Of a DNA stretch of 64,000 nucleotides, positions 26,341 through 38,999 are shown piece by piece (the first letter of the stretch is position 1; the number at the start of each line of letters is the position of its first letter). The DNA lies in contig NC_091014.1 of NCBI RefSeq assembly GCF_041296385.1, positions 63,124,578 through 63,188,577 of the forward strand, in the 5' to 3' direction. Source of the DNA: Aphelocoma coerulescens. Lineage: Eukaryota > Chordata > Aves > Passeriformes > Corvidae. A model generated the notes under the pieces. That model ran no database searches and had not been told where the DNA came from. It saw nothing but the letters and a program-made list of their open reading frames with translations. Made by a program: the position numbers and the translations under genes.

Positions 26341-29300
26341 TACTGGTTCCAAGGAGGATTAACAGCTATTTCACATATGTGCTGTGTTCAAAACACTTTC
26401 TTTTCGCTATTAGAACAGGCTTTACAGCAAAGCAGCAGTTCACAAGCTTAGGTTTTCCAAGCAGGTTCTGCGCTGTGCTTGAGGGGCTAATTAGAAGCAC
26501 CAAAATACACTATTAATTTGTGCATCCTTAGTCATAAACTTCTGGCTCTGCTGTTCATCCCCAAACATGCTTAAGATCTAGAGGAAAATATCCCAACATA
26601 ACTCCACCAAGATCTCAGTTACTCGCACTTCATTTTCTGAGCCAAAGAGCAGCGAGCAGCCGCTCAGGGTCAGGAGAAAAATCTAAGTTTCCAGTTGCCT
26701 TGACAAACAGAATTTCTTGTGCCTGGGACTTCATTTTTTCTCGAGGTTTCTGACTCAGGAGCACCCAGCACCAGCTGTTGAGCCACCAGACAAGCCAGGC
26801 TGCTGCACGTGGCTGGTTACTAACACCATGAGTGGTTAAGGCACTTAACTTACTTAAGGTTTGTAAGGGCAAATCAGCACAGCTCCACTGACTCAGCAGA
26901 GCTGGGGTGTTTTACAACAGCTACATCTGTGTGTGTATGGCAAATGCACACATATGGCTATTAGTGCTAAAATATGCACACTACAGAGTCTTTGAAAGTT
27001 TCTTTTAAAGGCTTCCTTTGGGATACTCTTCTATATTTCCTTGAAAAACCTAAGAGGCCAGAGTCTTGTAACGCTGCATCGAGTGCCCTCTATCACTACA
27101 AAACCCAATCAGGAGGGGGATGGTTTTCTAGTCATGGCAAAATAGCAATACCAATGCTCCTAGACTTCAGCCCTCCACTCAGGAAAATGCACATCCCTCC
27201 TTCTTTCCTTCCCTCCATCCCATAGTACTAGTCTTGACACCTTTTCAGACTGCTACAGTTATGTCAGACAGAATGAAAACAGGAGTGAGGTGCTCCTGCC
27301 CTTCACAGACCATGGTTTTTTTTCTGCTCTCCTGCTGAGGTGTTTCTGAGTGCTTCTGCTTTCTCAGAAGAACTCCATGAGTTCAGACAGCAATTTCTCC
27401 TTTTAAGAACAAGGGTTGCTTGTAGAGAAGATGTGATCAACAGTTGCTCCCTGCTTGCAGGTTCTAGCTCTCTTGGAGTTCATACTTGTTTTGCTCATCT
27501 GCAGGTACCTTCCCTGCAAGAGATTCCCCCTCCCCCACTTTCTTATATAATGAAAAAGTCCTAATCCCTCTCTCCCCACAAACACTCTGCTTAAAATCAG
27601 TGCTCATTGTAGTTAGTCCCAAGATCTCAAAGGGCATTAATTGCTTTGGGCTTCACCTCAGAGCTGTTGAATACTGATAATAACTGGTTTGCCTGGGCTT
27701 AGTGCCTAAATAGCTGATAATTACAGCCCAAGAACAGCAAGGAGCATGCTGTCTTTCTGCCACAGCCGTCTGTCTATCTCATTTGCTAGGCATCTGTCCA
27801 CCTGTCTCTAGGCAATTGTTCCTATTTCTACTTGACTTTCTTCTCCATCTCTGTCATTTCTTTTGCTTTTCAATCTCTCTTTTTTGTGGGATTTTTTTTT
27901 CAGAGTTCTGACATCTTTGATCTCTTGTCGACAAAGAACACAGCTACACATTCAGAGATCCAAACATTTTAAAACCCCCCAGAAGCAGGGGTGATGTGCT
28001 CACTCAGGATGTGTCAGGTGAAACGTCAGAAACAATTAGAGAAGGAGAGAGACTTTCCAGCCCCCAGGGGAACCACCCAAGCTGCATTCTGCGCTTCACC
28101 TCCTGACTCTGCGGGAATCAGAGCTGTGAGCTGCCGCAGCACCCATCCAGAGAGACAAGTGGGAAAAGACAAACATGCAGGGAAAATGTTAAAGGTTTGG
28201 AAAGATAAAGGGGGTGTGTGTCCTGCAAGGGAAACCAGTTGGATCCTCATCTAACTTCCTCTTTAGCTGTGACAAGATGCAGTCATCCCTGTGAATCTGA
28301 GACAAATGTGGCCCCAGCAGAGACAGTTTTCATATAACCTCACTGTGTTATTGTGACCATCTGCTCCCCCACCTTTGCCAGACTCCCATGGACCAAGAGG
28401 ATCACCGTACGGACCATACAGGGAGTCAGGCACTGAAATAGAAGCACAGTGTTACAAGCCAGAAGGGCAATGCAGAAATTTGGGTCCTGCTGTAGCTCAG
28501 TGCACTGGAAATACAGAAGGATAAAAAGAGCACAGAAGCCTATTGGTAAAGTAGGCCAAAACCCAGGGTTGACATATTGATTTGCAGACCATGGTGAGAA
28601 TCCATGGAGCCTCTGATGTCTCCAGAGCCTGCTGGGTACAGCAAAGAGAAGAAAGGGTTGCCATGCCTGCTACTCTGTCACACCATCTGAAGAGTCACAG
28701 GCCACCTGAGACTGCTGGGATGTCTTGTTTGTACAACCCAGAGCTCCCCTACTAGGACTGCCACATGCTGAGGGCTTTTCTAGTAAAGGAGCTTACAGAA
28801 CTTTTCCTCCCCACCTGGTTGCCTGAACAGTGCAGATGGGCAGCAGAAGGAGCCCTAGGCACTGCTGTACACATCTTCCCACAACTCTAAAAAAGTTCTC
28901 GTTTGAATCCTCTGTGAAAGTTTAGCTCATAACTCCCCTCCTGCCTTCATCTCTCTCTTGCATGCACAGATTCTAAGCAGACAGCTCTTGGGTCCCGGAA
29001 GGAGCAGCCTATCTCTGCCCTGAGAAATTATCTTACTCAGCTCCCTCTCTTTCTCCTGTGAGTTGTGCAAAATGGTTTTCCTGCACTCTCTTCTTCCCTC
29101 TCTTTTCCTCCATAAAACTAATCCAGCAAATAGTCCTTTCCCTTCCTGACAATCCTGACAAATAGCACCATTGCCTCCTCTGTATGTGCACCCTGCCAGA
29201 TGGCAGGGGGAAACAACTATCTGCACAAGGAAGCGTTCTGGCTCTCTGTGCACAGGGACAAGCCAAAAGGAAAAGGAAAAACACTTGCAGATGATGTGCC

Positions 29301-30383
29301 TCCTGACACAGACTGATACAAATCCAAGAGACTGATAGTTAAGCCTCTTGCACTTGTCCTTCATTTCATTTTTTCTGTACTTTGATCTGTGGGAATAGAT
29401 GACTGCCAACCAACAGAGGCTGGAGAGAAGCAAAGGTCCAAGCTCTTACAGATGCTGAACTAGTGTTAGAGCTCCATGTTTTGGCTGCTGTTTTCCAGCC
29501 CACGGCTGTTTTTAATAAAATGGATGGGGAAAGAGAAAGCCCTTCCCACTCCAGCTTGATAGGCTTTCTCTGTAAGTCATGCACTCCAGTCCAGAGGTGG
29601 GATGGAGGCTGCATTTGCCTGGATAATTGTTGCAATGTCATGGACAGTAATTCCTTGTTTGCTAACTTCAATCAGGCTATCTGGGACATGAGAGATGTTT
29701 AATCATGTTCTTGTCACAACATCGTGGTTCTTTACTGAGGCTGTGATGACATGGATCATGACTTCTAAGTCTTCCAGGGAAAACAGCCCCAGAGCCACCT
29801 GTATCTTCATCCAACCTGACCTTAAAGATTTCACCTTGGATTTGGGCCTGAATCTGCACCTTGAGGGAACATGGATTTAACCTGATGCTGATGAATGCAT
29901 ATACAGCAACATTACTGCTGTGGCCTAAGGCACCTCAATTATACCCTCCACCATTCTGATTTAACCAGCTCTCAGTCAGTCTGTGGAAAATATTCCATAT
30001 TTGAAAATCACCTTTAAAAATGTGTGAGGTATGTGTCTTCAGATGTGACTTTCCCCTGTCGTTACTAGAAGAAGCTCAGTTTGAAAGTCTCCTTCAATTC
30101 ACACTGTACCTAGGAGGACAAGGACAGGTTGCTTGGGAAGTGCAGATCTCTGTATTTCTAGGCTGTCTGGAGAAGAAAACTGCCTGGCATCTTAAAATTT
30201 TGAATGATTCAAGCTTTAATAGCAGTGAATGCAAAACAAAATGAGCCTGACGCCATTTTCTCCAGTGATGTGCCATGGCTTATTAGGAAGGGGTTATAAG
30301 CTGCTTTCCAGTGAACTTGTTCTCAGACAGATAAGCTGACTAGTGGGAAATCAATCACTATGAATTTTGATAGCAGCGCCTGC

Positions 30384-30399
30384 TGAAGTAATTACTTCA
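30384..30399. promoter_or_regulatory. 16-bp perfect palindrome centred on TAATTA
   Basis: TGAAGTAATTACTTCA is its own reverse complement. TAATTA is the core homeodomain site, and symmetrical forms can bind dimers. The surrounding 30330-30480 is unique, low-repeat DNA. Function is inferred only. Confidence 0.4.
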
Positions 30400-30806
30400 A
30401 ACATCAATAATGCTGCTCACCTGCCTGTGCAGTTTTCAGTCATGCTGAAGGTTAGATTAACGCCACAGAGCTCCTGGGGACTTTCATTTGTTTTGTTTAT
30501 GTTTTCCCTATCCTTTTCCATCTACTTCCTTAAATATTTTTCTTAAACACTGATTTAATTGAAATGTCACATTGTCCATTCCTTTCTTTCTCTGTCTTCT
30601 CACCCAAGTCATCAACAAGAGTTTGCTCGTGTCTATGAAATTGTCTCTGTAATTCTGTGCACACAGGAGCTGCTGCTGATCCCTCCTGGCAGGCTTACTG
30701 AGCATTGAAAGCTCACATCACATCTCTCCTCAGCTGTTTGTGCCTGTGTTTAAGTTAATACATGTTTAGAGAGAAGGTCAAAAACACTTCAGTGCCAAAT
30801 GCTCTT

Positions 30807-31545
30807 AGAATCATGGAACAGTTTAAGTTGAAAAAGACCTCCAAGATCATTGAGCCCAAGCCTTAGGCTAGCACCCCCAAGCTCACCATTACACCATGTC
30901 CTTAGGTGCCACCTTTACATAGCACCAGAAATGGTGACTCCACTGTTTCCCTGGACAGCCCGTTCCAGTGTTTGACAACTATTTCAGTAAAGACATTATT
31001 CTTATATCCAATCTAAAACCTCTGCTGGAACAATGTGAGGCCATTTCCTCTTGTCCTATCATTTGCTACTTGGGAGAAGTGACCAGGCTCTGAGCTCCTT
31101 TCAGGCAGTGGTAGAGAGGGATAAGGTCCCCCAAGAGCCTCATACCTTTGGCCTCAGCCCATTGATCTGGCCTGTCCAGATCTTCCTGCAGAGCCTTCCC
31201 TCCCTCCAGCAGATCAACACACCTGTCCATCTTGCTGTCACCTGCAAACTGACTGAGAACACTCATCCAGGTAACTGATAATAATGATATTACACAGGGC
31301 TGGCCCCAGCTGAGCCCTGGGGAACACTGCTAGTGACCGGCCACCAGGTGGATGTAGCACCACTCACCACAACTCCCTAGGACTGATCATCCAGCCAGTT
31401 TTTAACTCCCCAAAGAGTGTACCTGACAAGCCATGAGCAGCCAATTTCTGCAGGAGAATGTTGTGGGAAGTGGTATCAAAGGCTTCAACTAAAGTCTAAG
31501 TAGTCGATGTCCGGAGCCTTTCCCTCATCCACTAATTGAACTGAA
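30807..31545 (-). mobile_element. CR1 LINE, 5'-truncated, with an internal deletion
   Basis: The plus strand begins with the complement of the CR1 tail (AGAATCATGGAACAG) and continues through 'AAAGACCTCCAAGATCATTG', the conserved 3' UTR, and then the reverse-transcriptase C-terminal region. The catalytic box is present but decayed (FAGD for FADD, minus strand near 31245). At about 31150 the sequence jumps from the '..GATAAGGTCCCCCAAGAG' segment straight into the region upstream in the element, so roughly 200-300 bases of a typical copy are missing. It inserted in the same orientation as TMEM178B. Confidence 0.9.
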
Positions 31546-34440
31546 GATCCTCACCCTGGCCTGTGTACGTGATTTTAATTCCCACACAAATAAGCTTGTA
31601 AGTTCAGGTTTTACAACACAGACTGGGTGCACTGATAATCCATAACTTAAAGCACATCTTACCAAAATGTTGAGGTGAAACAATATCACCTAAAATGCCC
31701 CTGACTCAAAATTAATTCCCTTTGGAAGCAACAAGAGAACGTTTGGTAAAACATGTGTCCATGCTCGCGTGTTCAGCACATGGCAAATTAAAGTGTGTGT
31801 TAGTCCACAGAGAAACTAGTTATTTCATCCAGTTACTAAACACCATGATAAAATTATAACATTATCCAAAATGTTCATAATTTTCATTTTAAATACAATG
31901 AAAATACAATAAATGATCTGAGTTTTGGACTACTGTGCTTCACAGACTGCAACCTCCTCCACTTGCCACGTCTCCTAAGCCCCTGGGTATCTCCTGCTGC
32001 CTTATGCTAAATATCCTCCAGGTCTCCCACTGCTGCCAGTTTTATACCCAAATTTCATGCAGCCCCAGTAGTTCTGCTCTCTCTGCTGGAGCAGCAATAT
32101 ATTTATTACTATATTATTATTGTATTTCAGCTCCCAGCTATAGTAAATTCCATGCTGCTGTAACCCCTACCTCCATCTACCATTAGACAGCCTGCGATTC
32201 ACACAGACTTGACAAATTTGATAGATTTGTTTATCAGCTCATCAGAACTGATGAGTGCCTGGACTTCCTGACTGCAATGGAAAGCTGGCAGAGATGTGCC
32301 AGGGGGTACTTTCTCACTTTCCTCTCCTTATCTTTCTCCATGTAGTGTGGGGAGCAAACAGTGGTGATACTCCAGGAAGCATTAGTTTGCATCCAGGTTT
32401 CACTCCAATAAACAGCCCACTCCTCTCAAATTAAACATTCTGGAAGCTACTTTTAATGTCCATTATACTGAGCTAATATAGCTAATATCCAGCTTATACA
32501 ATGTCCTTTGTTTATAGCAGTGATTGAATACACATCACAGATTTCAGCAGAGAAAGTCCTCCACAGACCCAATTTCAGATCCAGAAAATGTCCTGCTGAT
32601 GATTGCTTACATAAATCCAAGCAAGGAAAAAATGAAAACCAAGTGCTTTTCTGTCTGAATGACAATTTCCACTCCCAGCAGAAGATGATATCCATCATTT
32701 TAGCAGCACTTAGCCGATCACCACAGCCACAGTAAGAAGGGGAGAGAAGGGCAGGGAAGAGCACTCAAAACCATGAATAATCTGGATTTTTTCATGTAGG
32801 CTTCTTGCTTATCACTTAGCTGAAGGCAGCCACATGCAAAAGTTGAAACTGCACGTTTATCTAAATTCTACTCTGGTTACCTTAATACACACCCTTACTG
32901 AAGTCAGGTAACTGAGAACTGCATTTGGTTTGTATTGTCCATAATGGCAAATCAATATTTGCTGACCTCCTGTAAGAATGTCCATTCAGTTTATTAACAG
33001 GAAAGTGCTCTTGGTTGACTTGACACTGTTTATCTCATTGTTGTCAAAACTCCTCCAAAATTAACTGTTAGGAGAAATGAGGACATCTTTCCAAAGAGAA
33101 AATGAAGAAGAAGAGAGAAGCTTTTGGTGGCTGAGAAGGGAATTTCAACACTACCCAGGCCAGGTAACAGCAGGTTGCCAAAATGGTTCCTAACTCTGGA
33201 TTTTAAAACAAGAGTTTACACTACTCCAAAATACATTTGGGATCTTTAAAAAATTCTCTTCTGTCTTTGAAGTAGCAGGAAAATTGCATAATAAAAGATC
33301 TGAGATTTCTGGTATTTGTTTAGTACTTCACATAAACATGTTTACAAGGGATCTATGAAAATGAGTGAAGAGGAGGTGATTAAACCTCCAAACAATGAGA
33401 TTTATTTTGTTTGATCAAGAGTGAAGAAGTTGATAAAGACTTTCAGCTGAACCTGGTGAACCTGTGAATGAGCACAAAGACAAGAAATGAAACTTGGTGC
33501 TGAAAAATGTAAGGTACCAGAAGGAATCATTTGAACTCATTGCACACATTACTGACTTCTAAATTATCTATGAAGTCCATGGACAGTTCAGTGTGGAATA
33601 AAGGCAGTCTTCGGGACAAATTAAATATCAAGCTCTATGAAGAAAAGAGAAAAGAACCTTGAAATATGATCGTTTCTTTATAGTAATCCGTGACATCCAT
33701 GTAGGGAAAGAATTTAGTTAAAAAATTTGAAGGGTATGACTGGAAGAAAAAAATTAGGGGAGTCAGTTACAGAAAGAGAAACTGTTAGAAGTCTGGAAAC
33801 ACTGAGGGGAAAAAGGACTATAATGACTTTTCAGAAGAGTAAACCCCATTCTGTAGGGAAGAATTGCATGAAAATAAGAAATGGTGAAGAAAAATTAAGA
33901 GATTCTATTTCTCTCTTCTTCCTATGAGAAGATAAATTAATCATTAGGTTGAAAAATGACAGTTGCCTGGAAACCAACTATCACAACCAAATTACAATCA
34001 ATAAGGGCAACAGAAGTTCAGCATCTGCAAGCAATACTTACATACCCCTACCCACATGCATACAAAGTAGATGGGTACCAATAAAAGGTCTTAAGGCTTC
34101 AAGAGAAGGTATTTGAAGAAAATTTGAGTGAAACAGAGAAGGGACCAAAGATTAGAGAGCTAACATGACTGAAAAGTGGGAATACTTTATATAACAAGAG
34201 TTAATTAACTACTCAAAATGCTGGAATCACAGTGAAAAGCTTACAACATCGGATAAGAAAACAATGCTTGGTTTGATGGCAAATAAAGCAGTAATTAGAA
34301 ATTAAAGCAACATATGGCAAAATGTAAGGCAGCAGTTACAGGTGGCAGTCAATATAAATGAAAATTATGGGGTGTAAGTAACTGATGAGGGAATCTGAAG
34401 AAATTAGGGAAAAATACCTTGCTGACAGAGTTAAGAATAA
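31546..34440. other. AT-rich intronic DNA, possibly with CR1 debris
   Basis: Mostly unique. At 33440-33660 the order of segments (GAAACTTGGTGCTGAAAAATG, then GGACAGTTCAGTGTGGAATA, then AAAGGCAGTC) weakly resembles old CR1 reverse-transcriptase sequence on the plus strand, but too weakly for a firm call. No gene seen. Confidence 0.35.
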
Positions 34441-35285
34441 CAAAATCATAGAATCATTAAGGTTGGGAAAGACCTCCAAGGTCATTGACTCCAACCCTTG
34501 ACTGAACCCCACCATACCAACTACATCATAGCACTAAGTCCAGTCATTTCTTGAACACTTCCAGGGTTGGTGACTCCACCACCTCCCTGGGCAGCCTATT
34601 CCAATGCCTAACCACCCTAACCAGTGAAGACTTTTTCCCAATGTCCAATCTTCAACTTTCCTGGTGCAGTTTGAAGCTATGTCCTCTTGTTCTGTCACTA
34701 GCTGTAAGGGAGAAGAGGCTGGCCCCAATATTCCTTGGTCCTGCTGTCTATCCTACTGCTGATACAGGCCAGGATGTCACTGGCCTTCTTGGCCACCTGG
34801 GCACAAGCTGGCTCTTGTACAGCTGCTGTCACCAGCACTCCCAGATCCTTTTCCTTTGGGCAGTTTTCCACCCGCTCTGCCCCAGCCTGTAGCACCGCAG
34901 GGGTTGTTGTGACCCAAGGGCAGGACCTGGCCCTTGGCCTTGTTCAACCTCACACAGTTGGTCTTGGCCCATCGATACAGCCTGTCCTGATGCCTCTGCA
35001 GAGCCTTCCTGTCCTCAAGCAGATCAACACTCCCACCCAACTTGATGTCATCTGCAAACTGACTGAGGGAGCACTTGATCCCCTCATCCAGGTCATCGAT
35101 AAAGACATTAAACAGGACTGGCCCCAACACTGAGCCCAGTGACTGGCCGCCAACAGGATCTAACTCCATTCTGCATCATCTCATTCTCTGGCCCAGTCAC
35201 CCAGCCAGTTTTTCACCCCCAAAGAGTGCCCCTGACCAAGCCATGGGCTGCCAGTTTCTCCAGGACAATGCTGAGGGTATCAGAA
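34441..35285 (-). mobile_element. CR1 LINE copy with reverse-transcriptase segment
   Basis: This is the best-preserved CR1 here. The plus strand starts with the complement of the tail (AATCATAGAATCATTAAGG), followed by 'GACCTCCAAGGTCATTGACT' and the 3' UTR. On the minus strand an open frame at 34777-35169 encodes the reverse-transcriptase core with [19 protein letters not shown], the FADD catalytic box and [20 protein letters not shown]. Near 34728 the 3' UTR joins the coding part with about 250 bases of the usual element absent. The 5' end is truncated, as in nearly all CR1 copies, and it cannot move. It lies in the same orientation as TMEM178B. Confidence 0.93.
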
Positions 35286-35599
35286 AACACTCCGGGAACA
35301 AAAGAAATCTACAGGTAAGTGGAAGTATGATACTAGATAAAAGTGGCAAAATTGTTAATACCGAGGTAGCAAAATGTCTTGTAACCATTACTGTGGCTGT
35401 TTAACACACTGTGTATATATTTAATATTTACTGAGTTGCAAGAATTAATTCCAAACATATTGGGAACCAGGGACAAGTTCTGTAGGCCAAACAACCAATA
35501 CCCACAATTCTTGAAATGCTGGCTTACAAACATCCCTCAGCACCATGATGTTAATTTTTAATACACTGTAGAATGTTGAGGAATTTGGTAGGACTGGGG

Positions 35600-36605
35600 G
35601 AATCTTAATGTTGAGTCAATAGTCAAAAAGGGCAAGGGAAGAAGAGAGGGTCATCAGCCTGACAATACTCCCAGGAAAGATCACAGAAATGCTGAGTCAG
35701 TATTAAATACATAAAACAGTATCAATAAAATTCATGCCAAGAAACACAGGATTATGGGGACAAAGTATTTTTGAAGCAATAGAGTTTCACACTCAAATTA
35801 CAAATTCCATTGACAAAGGTACGTGAATATCCTACAGAAATTTTGGCTTTTATAGAGTTTGTGACTTATTATCTCATAGCACTGTGATTTAAATTGCATT
35901 ATACATTAACAATAAAGTACCTATTCAATGAATTGAGGACTGTCTGAGGAATCTCAAAAAGGAACAAAGAACAGAATCATCATTCAGTAGGAGGATTTGG
36001 TGTGAAGTTCTGCATAGATCATGAGTAAACAGAACGTGATTTTACATCTCATCACTGACGTAGAAATAAATGCAAAACACTTGAGGTGAACTTTGCAAAG
36101 ACTGGTAGAGAAGGAGAAATTTTAAATAAAGTAGATCCCTTCTAAATTATACCTGTTCAAACTGAATACATTTTAATTCAGCCAAATAGAGAGTAATATG
36201 TTAAGGGCTAAGGAATGCAGACCATATCTACAAAGTAAAACACTGCAACTGGGAAACCAGGGACCTTGAGGAAGACTAGGGTTCACTGTGGATAAGCAGA
36301 ACTATAGAAAAATGGGTGAATAAAAGCCTGTAAAGTGAAACACCTTCAAATGAGAAATGAGGCACAAATTACACTGCAAGTGTTTAACTACTGGAACAAA
36401 TTACCAAGAGAAGCAGTAACTTCTCCATCTCTCAGACTCCTCACATCAAGGGTTGATGCCTTTTTGGAAAATGTGCTTTCACCAAATACAAATTATCAGC
36501 CTTCATACAAAAGGAAGTCAATGAAATTAAATAGCCTGTGTTCTATAAAAGGTCCCACCATTACAATGTCTCGTTATCTTCTGGCCTTGAGGTCTTTGGC
36601 TTTGC
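35600..36605 (+). mobile_element. ancient CR1 LINE copy (old amniote type), rearranged
   Basis: Landmarks in plus order are 'GTCATCAGCCTGACAATACTC' near 35650 and 'TCTCAAAAAGGAAC..AATCATCATTCAGTAGG' near 35950-35990. The decayed FADD region (TTTGCAAAGACTGG) comes near 36093, 'GGAATGCAGACCATATCTACA' near 36213, and 'GTTCACTGTGGATAAGCAGAAC' near 36280. The 3' UTR follows (GGAACAAATTACCAAGAGAAG at 36393, TTGATGCCTTTTTGGAAAATG at 36453, CCTGTGTTCTATAAAAGGTC at 36534, TTCTGGCCTTGAGG at 36579). This follows old turtle/crocodile-like CR1 consensus sequence, with much of the region between about 36305 and 36330 deleted. It is heavily mutated, so it predates the other CR1 copies here. Confidence 0.82.
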
Positions 36606-37582
36606 AAAAGGAGGCTTTCAATGAACCAAAAGGGATAGCAACATAAAAAATGCAAATTGCAGAGATTTTCAAACCCAGAACATGGAAACTTTTTTCCCCA
36701 CACTTTGTTGGCTGACTATGCTATAAGCTGCTGCATTCTTGGTCTCAGCAAGGATGCTACCTGCAAATCACTGCTGGTCTCTTTCTGGGCTTCAAACAAC
36801 TCTGCAGGCTGTGCGCAAATCCTGACCCTCTGTAACCTGCCATGACTCAGGGCTGAGGTAAACTGAGCTTCCTTGCTACATCATAACAGAACTTGGGTTT
36901 GGTTGTTTTGTTTTGGGCAAGAAAGGAGCACAGTGGGGTGGCACAGAAGGACTGCTACTTTCGTGACTGAGTCTCTACCCTCACAGCTCTCTGGCCTTTA
37001 GAAAGGTGCTGAAACTATGGGCCACCTGATGCAGTTAAGTGGGAAACAGGAGCCATGGGGCTACTGAGAAAGCACATCTGTCCCACAGAAGAGAGCTCAG
37101 GAGGATGCCAGGCATAGTCCCATATCTAGAGGAGCTAATGGACCCTGGCCAGCAGTGGATGTACATCTCAGAGCAACTTTCCCAAACAGATCTGCCGATG
37201 TTCAAGGAGTGATTCCTGCAGGGAATTCTCTAACCAATTTGGCCAAAGAGGTTCTGACTGAATTAAGAGGAAGAAGTAGCTCTACCTCTCTTTCTCTCTC
37301 AGTGTTTAGTACATAAACATTTTCCTAAGAAAATTAGAGTAGAAAACATTCAGTATTTATAGTCTCACTTCATACCTGTACTAAGCCCCCCAAAGAGTAT
37401 AGGGGCCCAAGAGGGAGCATAGAACCATAAATGCTTAGAAACAAGCTCCATCAACATACAGTACATACAATCATTCAAAACCAAGTGAAACTATTTATAT
37501 TCCGTTTAGACACACAGAATTCAAGGTCTACAGCATTGAGACATGCAGACCTCTGGCACACATGCTAAAAGATGTCTTGTTG

Positions 37583-37637
37583 GCCCTCACACCTGACAAC
37601 AGAGATAACAGAGTTGTCTGTTGTCAGGTGTGAGGGC
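37583..37637. repeat. foldback: perfect 21-bp inverted repeat with 13-nt loop
   Basis: Arms 37583-37603 and 37617-37637 are exact reverse complements and the loop is GATAACAGAGTTG. Each arm contains a T-box half site (TCACACCT at 37587-37594, AGGTGTGA at 37626-37633) and overlaps CACCTG/CAGGTG E-box cores. As RNA the 55 bases would form a very stable hairpin from either strand. It may be a recent template-switch duplication, a paired transcription-factor site or a short pre-miRNA-like stem; the sequence alone cannot decide. Confidence 0.85.
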
Positions 37638-38059
37638 AAAGGGAGGGCAGTATGAAGAGGAGTGGGCAAGAGGGAGTGATGGGGATGCAGTGAGTGTCTG
37701 AAGCTGGTATGGTTTATCATGACAACTTGCACTGCCATATCCTGTTGCACTAGATCCACTTGACAACCTTTAGGCTGGTATTGCACTCATCAGCATGAGG
37801 CAGCCGGGATTCAGGAGTCCTATCTCATGGTGTTAGTGCTGAAGTAAACCAAGCCATTCATTCCCATGACTCCATCCTGCCAAGTCACTGTTGGAACAGC
37901 AAGAGCTGTTCCTGGCCATGAAAAGAATATTGTGAGAAGACACTGGAGAAGTGTAATGAGTCTGAACCCTCACATCAAAGCAGGCAGTTTGTCAGCAACA
38001 GTAAGAATAACACCCAGGCTTCATCTCATGACCAAATTAATTAGTTCTGGTTCAGAATG

Positions 38060-38170
38060 TTGTGTGTGCATATACATATACACACATATATGTATGCATT
38101 GCATTATTGTGATATGCACATTTATATTATTGTCTGTATGTACAGATAAATAAATATATGTATACATATA
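38060..38170 (+). repeat. AT/CA-rich microsatellite-like stretch
   Basis: Alternating purine-pyrimidine runs (GTGTGTGCATATACATATAC, CACACATATATGTATG, ATATATGTATACATATA) spread over about 110 bases; potentially unstable and polymorphic. Confidence 0.65.
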
Positions 38171-38999
38171 ACAGTAGGACCCTGGCTATGCAGAACACCA
38201 GAGCAAGAACCTCTAATTTCTGGACAAGGAAGAAAAGTCCATGAAAAAAAAACATAAAGAGAAGTGTGAAAGAGAAAAAGGGAGTAAGGGAAAAAGGGAG
38301 ACACTGGTTATGTGTCAGAGACCCTGGGGAAAGCCAGGAAGGATATGTAAGGAAAAAGGGTTTGGAAAGAGCTTTTGGCTGAAGCAGAACATAGGGAAGC
38401 AGAGGCAAAAGGAAAGTACAGAAGGAACTGAACATAATGAAAAGCCAGAGAAGTAAAATAACAAACATCAGAAGGGAATTCACTGATTAAAAGATAGGAA
38501 GGGAAGAGGACATTTTTCCCTCCCTGCTCACTGGTTATACTTCTCTATCACATGTCTTTTGTTCTCTCTCGTACACTTTCTTCTATTCTTACCAGTTCCT
38601 TACAGATGTTTCTCTTTAGAAGCATTAATCTGCACAGATTCCCTCACTGTACCTCTGCCCCTCCGCTTCCCTCCCTCCCCAGCACACAAGGATGATAAGA
38701 TAGAAGACCTCTCACCTCTTCTTCTCCCCAGTGTGAGCCTTTGTCAGCTTATGAACCACTGCCAGGTATGTGATACAAAGACAGGTCAATTTACCATCAA
38801 AAAGAAAGTCTCATTTTGACACACCCAAAATTTGTTTCCTTTAGAAGATATTCCCTGGAGGACGGAATTTTACAAATCATATGCAGTGTAATATTAATTT
38901 TTGTGGGTTACTTCAAGCTGACATGCTGTCTCTTAGATGACTGTTTTTTCCTAACAGGACTATTCCACTGGGACGAAAATTAACTCTTAATATGCATTT

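Larger units (their letters stand above)
22461..30806. other. unique intronic DNA with low-complexity patches
   Basis: No gene or dispersed repeat was recognised. Patches listed separately are the purine tract at 24387 and the AAC run at 26322. The stretches 27630-27740, 29490-29690 and 30330-30480 have even composition and TAATTA/CAATTA-type motifs and may be conserved noncoding elements. The 168-codon minus-strand frame at 28927-29433 lacks any recognised domain. Confidence 0.45.

Noticed and set aside
28927..29433. 168-codon minus-strand open frame
   Set aside because: No recognised motif and composition like the surrounding intron; most likely a chance frame.
33440..33660. Weak similarity to CR1 reverse-transcriptase DNA
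   Set aside because: Only scattered short matches; too weak to list as an element without an alignment.
34735..35133. 132-codon plus-strand open frame
   Set aside because: Lies antisense to the CR1 reverse-transcriptase segment, so it is a shadow.
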